Below are positions 58,313 to 64,000 of a stretch of DNA of 64,000 bases, piece by piece. The first letter of the stretch is position 1. Each line of letters begins with the position of its first letter. Origin of the DNA: Bradyrhizobium ontarionense (GTDB taxonomy: Bacteria > Pseudomonadota > Alphaproteobacteria > Rhizobiales > Xanthobacteraceae); NCBI RefSeq assembly GCF_021088345.1, contig NZ_CP088156.1, positions 4,588,001-4,652,000 on the forward strand, written 5' to 3'. The notes below the pieces were generated by a model that was not told where the DNA came from, did no database searches, and worked only from the letters and a program-made list of their open reading frames with translations. The translations under genes were made by a program, and so were the position numbers.

Positions 58313-58528
58313 ATGTCCCAGGTCGAAATCGCAAAGCCGCTCGTTCGAGCGATGAGGATCTATCGCCGCATGGCCAGACACGATCTGGACCAGGGAACGC
58401 GGCGCGATCTGGCGCAGCACATTCGCAGGCTCGCTGAACAAGGGGAGCAGGACACCGGTCGCCTGACCGTCTGTGGCCTCAGCTACCTCCGCGACCTGGA
58501 ACGCCAGAGAGCGTCCGAACGATCCTGA
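58313..58528 (+). CDS. Small helical hypothetical protein
   Basis: The 71-residue Arg/Leu-rich protein starts VEIAKPLVRAMRIYRRMAR after Met-Ser-Gln and ends near LTVCGLSYLRDLERQ. It is predicted all-helical. Its first 15 codons are homologous to a truncated copy at 60123-60170 on the other side of the MFS gene, with shared nucleotides upstream too (CCCGTTGTC). No function is recognised. Confidence 0.6.
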   Translation: MSQVEIAKPLVRAMRIYRRMARHDLDQGTRRDLAQHIRRLAEQGEQDTGRLTVCGLSYLRDLERQRASERS

Positions 58529-58835
58529 TTGCAGCGCTCGGAGAGGGCGGCGGAGCATAACTGCCAATCCCCTGCAGAGACCGGAGCGGTCATGCGACCG
58601 CGCTGAGCGCATCGATCGTCGCTCGAAAAAGCGGCTTGCCGCGTCCAGGTTCCGGGTGTAGATGGCGCCTGTCGCGAAAAGCGGCCGTTGCCTGCGGCCA
58701 AGTACAAGCCGTCCATTCGCCATCGCGGCATGGGCCGGCCAGCGTCTCCCAAATATCGATCGCCTGACGAATCGTCAGGCTCCAGCCAGCGGTCGGCGCT
58801 TCCTTGCTTCGCTCGCTCGCGTGGACCGGAGCGCC

Positions 58836-60023
58836 ATGACCAAATCTCTCGTCGTCATCTACGTTGCCATCGTGCTCGATGCCGTCGGCATCGGGTTGAT
58901 CTTTCCGATCCTGCCGTCGCTGCTGCAGGACGTGACCCACGCCCAGAACGTGGCGCCCTATCTCGGCATCATGACTGCACTCTACGCCGCGATGCAGTTC
59001 GTCTGCGCGCCGGTGCTCGGCTCGCTGAGCGATCGGCTGGGCCGGCGCCCTCTGCTGCTGATTTCGCTGGCCGGAGCCACTGTGAACTATTTGTTCCTGG
59101 CCTTTGCGCCCAATCTCTGGATGCTCCTGCTCGGCCGCGCCATCGCCGGCATCACCAGCGCCAACGTCTCGGTGGCCACGGCGTACATCACCGACATCTC
59201 CGCCGAAGAGGAGCGGGCCCGCCGATTCGGTCTCCTCAATGCGATGTTCGGCCTGGGATTCATCGTCGGGCCCGTGCTTGGAGGCATGCTCGGCGATCAT
59301 TGGCTGCGGCTGCCGTTCATCGCGGCCGCGGTCCTGAACGGATGCAACTTCGTGTTGGCGCTCGTGAGCTTGCCGGAGTCGCACCCACCGAGCCGCGACA
59401 AGATCGACATCGCGCTCCTCAATCCGCTGCGGCCGCTGCGCTGGGTATTTTCGATGAAGAGCCTGTTGCCGATCGTGCTCCTGTTCTTCCTGTTCAGCGC
59501 GACCGGTGAGGCTTATGGCGTCTGCTGGGCGCTGTGGGGCAGCGACACGTTCCAGTGGAGCGGTCTTTGGATCGGCCTGTCGCTGGGCGCCTTCGGCGTA
59601 TGCCAGACGCTGGCCCAGGCATTCCTTCCCGGTCCAGCCGTGAGGCTGCTGACCGAGCGTGGTGCCATCCTGACCGGGGTTGCCGGTGTCTGCGTCGCGC
59701 TGACGGCCATGGCGTTCGCCACACAGAGCTGGATGGTGTTTGGCGCCATGCCGCTGTTCGCGCTCGGCGGCGTGGGGATGCCGGCGCTGCAGTCGATCGC
59801 CACGCGACAGGTGGACGGCGGTCTGCAGGGCCAGCTCCAGGGCGTGCTCGCCTCGACGGTCAGCCTCGCATCCATCTTTGCGCCGCTCGGCTTCTCGAGC
59901 TTCTATTTCGTGGTCAGGGCACAATGGCCCGGCGCCATTTGGCTGTCAGTCGTCGCCATCTACGCGATCACCATTCCCTTCGTTGTATCGCTGCGGGTGA
60001 CCGGGAGGACATCCGTGGTGTGA
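58836..60023 (+). CDS. TetA-like MFS exporter
   Basis: The 395-residue MFS transporter has twelve helices. The opening AIVLDAVGIGLIFPILPSLL and motif A (GSLSDRLGRRPLLL), plus AYITDISAEEERARRFGL, are typical of the TCR/Tet exporter family. Actual tetracycline resistance cannot be inferred from this. CGGAG precedes the ATG at 58836; a longer upstream frame was rejected. It is flanked by the small gene and by a relic of it. Confidence 0.88.
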   Translation: MTKSLVVIYVAIVLDAVGIGLIFPILPSLLQDVTHAQNVAPYLGIMTALYAAMQFVCAPVLGSLSDRLGRRPLLLISLAGATVNYLFLAFAPNLWMLLLGRAIAGITSANVSVATAYITDISAEEERARRFGLLNAMFGLGFIVGPVLGGMLGDHWLRLPFIAAAVLNGCNFVLALVSLPESHPPSRDKIDIALLNPLRPLRWVFSMKSLLPIVLLFFLFSATGEAYGVCWALWGSDTFQWSGLWIGLSLGAFGVCQTLAQAFLPGPAVRLLTERGAILTGVAGVCVALTAMAFATQSWMVFGAMPLFALGGVGMPALQSIATRQVDGGLQGQLQGVLASTVSLASIFAPLGFSSFYFVVRAQWPGAIWLSVVAIYAITIPFVVSLRVTGRTSVV

Positions 60024-60122
60024 TGATCTCGCGGAGTTGCGGTCCCGGTCGAGACGCCTATGCGCGAGGCGCCGCTGCCGCATGACGCCGGAACGCTGGC
60101 CCGGCGTTGCCCGTTGTCCAAT

Positions 60123-60170
60123 ATGCCCGAGTTTGAAATCGGAAAGCCGCTCAGTCGAGCGATGACGGGT
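60123..60170 (+). pseudogene. Truncated copy of the small gene at 58313
   Basis: After a shared CCCGTTGTC leader the sequence reads ATGCCCGAGTTTGAAATCGG then AAGCCGCTC...CGAGCGATGA, giving FEIGKPLSRAM against VEIAKPLVRAM in the intact gene. Homology stops after about 16 codons and no comparable protein follows. The 60024-60323 gap holds nothing else recognised. Confidence 0.6.
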
Positions 60171-60323
60171 TACGGTGACGCTGCACTAAACTTCTCGACC
60201 ACCCCAGCGCGTCCCGGTGGCAAGCGAACGCCATCCTTGGGAGCGCGACCGCCCCGTTGCGCGCGGGAGTCCAATGCACCGTCAGCGCAATGGGCCGCAG
60301 CGCGCAGTTCGCCAGGCCGTGCC

Positions 60324-61304
60324 TCAGCCGAGGCCCAGGATACGGGCGAAACGGCCCGCAGTCTTGACCTCGGGAGTCTCGGAACTCCCGGACATCTCAG
60401 GCCGGTTGAGCTCGGCCACGGCGATGAGGATGATCTGGTTCACGATTTCGATCGTCAACGAGAACAGATCGCCATCGCCGTTGCGGTAGTCGATTCGTGT
60501 GGCGTATCCTTCCAGCGCGGTCTGGGTCGCGGTCCAGCCGAGGCTGTCGCCGACATATCTGATCAGTTCGCCGATCGTGTGGATCTGGTGGCGCGCCGGG
60601 TCCTGCCGCAGGATCTGCCGCGCCTTCGCGTTCATGGTCAGGATGCGCGCGTCGTCGGTCTTGTTCTGACCGTTCATGATTGGAACGGCGGCCACGATGC
60701 CGACCGGCGATCGGTCATAGAGAATCTGGAGCACGTCGATCTTCTCGCTCAGCATCGCGACGAAGCTCATGCTGAACAGGGGCTCGCTCTGGCTCTTCAT
60801 CGCCAGCGGCAGCACCAGGACCTCCCAATAGGCATTCTGGTCGGACAGCGACGAGATGTAGCGCGCGTAGACCGGCTGCCTGGTCTTGAGACATTGATCG
60901 TAGATCTCACGCAGGCTGTTGGCGGTCGCGAATTTGAGCTCGGACATCCGCACGCCGCGCAGGTCCTGACCGAGACTCCGGATGTAGCTGTCGCTCTGCG
61001 ACACGACCACATGGTCGTCGCCGGCCTTGAGAGCCAGCACCGTATCGCCATAGGCGGAGAATGATTTCGAATACATGTCGCGCAGCAGCGGCTGCCGGGT
61101 GACGCGATGGTAGAGCCATTGGCGGTAGGCTTCGCCCAGCGGCTTGGCGTGTATCTGCTCGGCGATCACCTTTCCGGTCCAGGTCTGGATGGCGGCGCGG
61201 CTGGCGGCGCCGGTGTCGCTGGCATGGACCGGCTTGATGGCTGCGCCGTCGGACGCCGCCTCGGGATCGGGTCGCGGATGGGTTGCGGAGGATGCCGGAC
61301 TCAT
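60324..61304 (-). CDS. PAS-like sensory protein, hypothetical
   Basis: The 326-residue protein has a low-complexity N-terminus (about 45 residues), then a region around 60-130 and a PAS-like domain at about 75-185 (YIRSLGQDLRGVRMSELKF, YWEVLVLPL). The C-terminal half contains DRSPVGIVAAVPI, consistent with a second PAS-like module. No output domain (kinase, GGDEF, HTH) is seen. ATG at 61304 is preceded by AGGAGG at eight bases; an upstream start was rejected. Function uncertain. Confidence 0.7.
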   Translation of the reverse strand: MSPASSATHPRPDPEAASDGAAIKPVHASDTGAASRAAIQTWTGKVIAEQIHAKPLGEAYRQWLYHRVTRQPLLRDMYSKSFSAYGDTVLALKAGDDHVVVSQSDSYIRSLGQDLRGVRMSELKFATANSLREIYDQCLKTRQPVYARYISSLSDQNAYWEVLVLPLAMKSQSEPLFSMSFVAMLSEKIDVLQILYDRSPVGIVAAVPIMNGQNKTDDARILTMNAKARQILRQDPARHQIHTIGELIRYVGDSLGWTATQTALEGYATRIDYRNGDGDLFSLTIEIVNQIILIAVAELNRPEMSGSSETPEVKTAGRFARILGLG

Positions 61305-61754
61305 GCGTGGAACCTCCTGCGCGAGAAACCTTCGGGCCGGTGCAGCAGGGAGCGGTCGCCGCTCGCGCTCGTTCTGCAACCGGAGGTAACAACATGAGTC
61401 GTCATTTATTGAAGGTTCGCTAAGCCCGGCGCCGCGGCGATGACGGCCGTAGTTCTACGGAGGTGCCGACGCCGGGCCGGAGAGCCGCACATCCATCATG
61501 TCAGGGGCTTATATCGCCCCTGACAATCCGGCCGCGGCACAACGGTGACGTCAGCTGGAGATGGCCCAATTCCACCGGAGGCGACGCACGCCCGGAGGAC
61601 GATGTGCGCCGACCGAAGCGAGGTCAACGCGACGCTGCCGGCCTTGTAGGTCGTTATGCACTTTCACCGTAATCCGTAGTCTCGCACCTAGCTAGACCCA
61701 CCCTGCGCGTCCGTCGTCCAGAGATGCCGGCTTGCGTCGCTTTCGCGCCGGCTC
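61305..61754. other. 450-base intergenic region with a strong stem-loop
   Basis: There is no gene. A perfect 10-bp palindrome, TGTCAGGGGC-TTATATC-GCCCCTGACA (61499-61525), is the only clear structure. It lies 195 bases upstream of the PAS-like gene and 230 bases downstream of the metalloprotease gene. It lacks a T-run and so is not a typical terminator; it may be an operator. Confidence 0.55.
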
Positions 61755-62969
61755 TCAATTCGCGCTGATGTGGTGCAACTGCATGGCGAGCGCCATGGCG
61801 TCGTGGTGGGACTCGGTGGAGTAGGACGCGTAGGTCGCCGCCTCGTGAGGCGTGTCACCGGCATTGGCCACATCGGCCTTGGCATTCGCAAGCACCTGCG
61901 CGGCGCCGGCGGGATCGCCGAGCTTCGTCAGGCTGGCGGCGGTCTCGGCCGCGACGGCCGAGGCAATCGCTGCGGCCTGCTGCGGCGTCTGCACCGGAGC
62001 GGCCACGCCGGCCGCGTGCGGCAGCTGGGCGAGCAGCGCCTGCGTGTCCGGCGTCGTGATGTTGTAGCCGAGCGCTTCCAGCACCACGAGGTCGATCGGC
62101 GACAGCGTTTGCGACGTGGTGGGGTTGTAGAATTCGTTCAGCGGATCGTTGGCGCCCTGGATGCCGGTGTTGAGGAAATCGGCGGGGTCGGACGTCTGGC
62201 CGTAGTCGGCGATCTTGGTGAGCCCGCCGTCGAGCGAGAAATAGGCTGGCGGCGCCGAGCTCAGGCTGTTGTTGATCAGATTGTGGCCCGGCCTGGTGAA
62301 ATCGAACAGGTCGAAGATGTCGAGATTCCCAGGCGACGGCACGCGTCCCAGCGCATGCGACAGCTCGTGCAGCGCGACGCCGACCAGCGACTGCGTCGGA
62401 ATATCGGTGTTGAAGACGGCAAAGCCGTCCTCCGTGGTGGCATCGTTCGGTGCGACCAGGCCGAGCACCTTAGCCTGCGCATTCGACACGAACACCTGCT
62501 GATGGCCCTGAACCTTGCTGCCGGCCGGCAAATGATCGAACACCGTGTCGCCCGCGGCTGCGTGATCGACCAGATCGGTCCTGAGCTGCCTGTAATTGGC
62601 CAGAACGCCGTTGCTGACATTGGCCCCGGCGCCGCCGCCGGTGCCGGCGAAGTCGATCGCCAGATTGACCGTGGCCTCGTCGGTGATCGCCGAGGACAGA
62701 ATGGCGGCGGCCTGCTCGACGCCGGCGCGGAAGCTTTCGGGTGCTGCAGCGGCGGCGGCATCGAAGGTCAGGTTGAAGGTGAGTCCGCCGGTGTGCACCG
62801 ACACCGTCTCCGAGCCGTCGGCATGCACCACCGGATCCGAGACGGCGCCGTCCGGCAGCACGAAGGGCGTCGCGGCTGCAGCCGTGGTGGTCGTCGTCTT
62901 CGCCGCCGGATCGGGCGCCATCAGGGCATCGGAGCTCAATCCGAGCTGGGCGTAGGTCAGCGTGTTCAT
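61755..62969 (-). CDS. HExxH metalloprotease (NF038122-type)
   Basis: The 404-residue protein has the zincin motif HELSHALGR, with His201, Glu202 and His205 as zinc/catalytic residues and Gly208 after. Upstream, VNLAIDFAGTGGGAGA and DTVFDHLPAG, and downstream, LSPIDLVVLEALGYNI (a zincin-type end), match a family of bacterial metalloproteases. An Ala/Thr-rich stretch lies at 20-38. There is no classical signal peptide, suggesting type I or other secretion (inference). ATG at 62969 has GGAGGAG upstream. C-terminal 100 residues are Ala-rich and helical. Confidence 0.8.
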   Translation of the reverse strand: MNTLTYAQLGLSSDALMAPDPAAKTTTTTAAAATPFVLPDGAVSDPVVHADGSETVSVHTGGLTFNLTFDAAAAAAPESFRAGVEQAAAILSSAITDEATVNLAIDFAGTGGGAGANVSNGVLANYRQLRTDLVDHAAAGDTVFDHLPAGSKVQGHQQVFVSNAQAKVLGLVAPNDATTEDGFAVFNTDIPTQSLVGVALHELSHALGRVPSPGNLDIFDLFDFTRPGHNLINNSLSSAPPAYFSLDGGLTKIADYGQTSDPADFLNTGIQGANDPLNEFYNPTTSQTLSPIDLVVLEALGYNITTPDTQALLAQLPHAAGVAAPVQTPQQAAAIASAVAAETAASLTKLGDPAGAAQVLANAKADVANAGDTPHEAATYASYSTESHHDAMALAMQLHHISAN

Positions 62970-63212
62970 CGGACGGACTCCTCCCCCGCGCCTCAGCATC
63001 GCAATTGCGAGGCATTCGCAATAATCCGACCGTCGCCCGGAAATGCGTGAGAAGTCTGACGATGCCGGACCGTCTTCGGGGCAAGCCGCGCCACGGTTTG
63101 GGCCTGGTCAGATGCGTGATGGCGCTGGCCCGCCATACCGTTGCCGATCTGGTCGTGGGCTGCAGATGGAGGCAATCTGCCCAGATCGTCCCAACCCAAT
63201 CGAGAGCCTCCC

Positions 63213-64000
63213 ATGAAGCTGCGTCAGCTCGGCCGTTCCGGCCTCTCCGTTCCGCCCCTCTGCTTCGGCTGCAACGTGTTCGGCTGGACCGTCGACGAGG
63301 CCGCCTCGTTCCGGCTGCTCGACAAGGTGCTGGACGAAGGCCTGACCTTCCTCGACACCGCCGACGTCTATTCGCGCTGGGTGCCGGGACACACCGGCGG
63401 CGAGTCCGAGACCATCATCGGCAAATGGATGAAGCTGCGTGGCAACCGCAGCCGGATCATCCTCGCCACCAAGGTCGGCATGGACATGGGCGACGGCAAG
63501 GTCGGGCTGAAGGCCGACTACATCGCCCGCGCGGTCGAGGACAGCCTGCGCCGGCTGCAGACCGACGTGATCGATCTCTACCAGTCGCACAAGGACGACG
63601 AGACGACGCCGCAGGAGGAGACGCTGGCGGCTTACGACAAACTGATCAAGGCCGGCAAGGTGCGCGCCATCGGCGCCTCCAACTTCTCGGCCGAGCGGCT
63701 GCAGGCCGCACTCGACATTGCCAAGACCAACAGCCTGCCGCGCTATGAAAGCCTGCAGCCGGAATACAGCCTCGCCGAGCGATCGTCCTACGAGAGCGCG
63801 CTGCAGCGCGTGTGCGAGGCGAACGGCATAGGCGTCATCACCTTCTTCTCGCTCGCGGCCGGATTCCTCACCGGCAAGTATCGCTCCGAAGCCGACTACG
63901 GCAAGAGCCCGCGGGGGCAGCGCGGCATTCCGAAATACATGAACGAGCGCGGCATGCGCATCCTCGCCGGCCTCGACGCGGTCGCCAAGGAGACCGCTGC
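63213..64000 (+). CDS. Aldo/keto reductase (partial, 3' end beyond window)
   Basis: The first 262 codons of an aldo/keto reductase are present. The catalytic tetrad Asp48 (FLDTADVYS), Tyr53, Lys87 (LATKVG) and His at about 121 (YQSHKDD) is complete, and GASNFS and LGRSGLSVPPLCFG match the family. NADPH-dependent reduction of a carbonyl is expected; the substrate cannot be told. ATG at 63213. The gene continues past the window end, so its length is unknown. Confidence 0.93.
   Translation, partial: MKLRQLGRSGLSVPPLCFGCNVFGWTVDEAASFRLLDKVLDEGLTFLDTADVYSRWVPGHTGGESETIIGKWMKLRGNRSRIILATKVGMDMGDGKVGLKADYIARAVEDSLRRLQTDVIDLYQSHKDDETTPQEETLAAYDKLIKAGKVRAIGASNFSAERLQAALDIAKTNSLPRYESLQPEYSLAERSSYESALQRVCEANGIGVITFFSLAAGFLTGKYRSEADYGKSPRGQRGIPKYMNERGMRILAGLDAVAKETA

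Noticed and set aside
58662..58835. 5' extension of the Tet-like MFS gene
   Set aside because: The extension lacks a membrane or signal character; the ATG at 58836 has CGGAG and the family N-terminus.

Overview
The window is high-GC chromosomal DNA from an alphaproteobacterium, most likely a Bradyrhizobium or a close Nitrobacteraceae relative. The basis is codon use, frequent four-base (ATGA/GTGA) gene overlaps, the families present, and at least four families of GC-rich palindromic intergenic repeats of the kind abundant in that group. There is no rRNA, tRNA, CRISPR array, insertion sequence or prophage. Species assignment is inference; no database search was possible.

Layout. 1-1037: gene-free, with a composite repeat (a REP palindrome followed by a multibranch hairpin element) that recurs at 51211-51890. 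1038-3221: a GFA-family zinc protein, a secreted His-rich protein and an exported VOC protein. 3468-10654 (minus): a probable seven-gene operon of a dienelactone hydrolase/SnoaL fusion, a five-gene peptide-type ABC importer and an SDR dehydrogenase, with a divergent MarR-like regulator (10872-11474) and an AT-rich palindrome between them. 11477-17282 (minus): a CzcCBA-type heavy-metal RND efflux operon headed by a small His/Cys periplasmic protein. A LysE exporter follows.

18358-34477 is a nitrogen-heterocycle/ureide salvage island. It holds two amidase-signature enzymes, a hydantoin/allantoin-racemase-like protein lacking both catalytic cysteines, a polyamine-type ABC importer, an MFS carrier, two hydroxyisourate hydrolase-like proteins (one canonical, one with an altered active site), a PuuE allantoinase/OHCU-decarboxylase fusion, and a CodA/AtzC-like amidohydrolase. 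A LysR/MhqO/MhqD quinone-detoxification set sits inside it. No uricase is present. A DUF2256/DUF3429 cluster with an overlooked 44-codon ORF precedes the racemase.

34485-38364 (minus) is a compact three-gene operon: a class II glutamine amidotransferase, an N-acetylglutaminylglutamine-amide-type (AsnO) amidotransferase and a GCS2 carboxylate-amine ligase. It is a candidate small-peptide or osmolyte system without the usual ngg synthetase next to it. 38645-40743 is a CidR/LrgAB-type set. 40749-50787 is mixed housekeeping: a GMP-synthase-like amidotransferase, two exported alpha/beta hydrolases, a large SPFH protein, a HAD phosphatase and a YgiQ radical-SAM protein.

50788-54334 is repeat-rich accessory DNA with tandem REP units, composite repeat copy B, a small membrane protein, a lipoprotein and an orphan HigA antitoxin. 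54335-64000 carries a Rieske-FAD reductase, an OafA-type acyltransferase with an SGNH domain, a Tet-like MFS exporter flanked by a small gene and a truncated relic of it, a PAS-like protein, an HExxH metalloprotease and the 5' part of an aldo/keto reductase.
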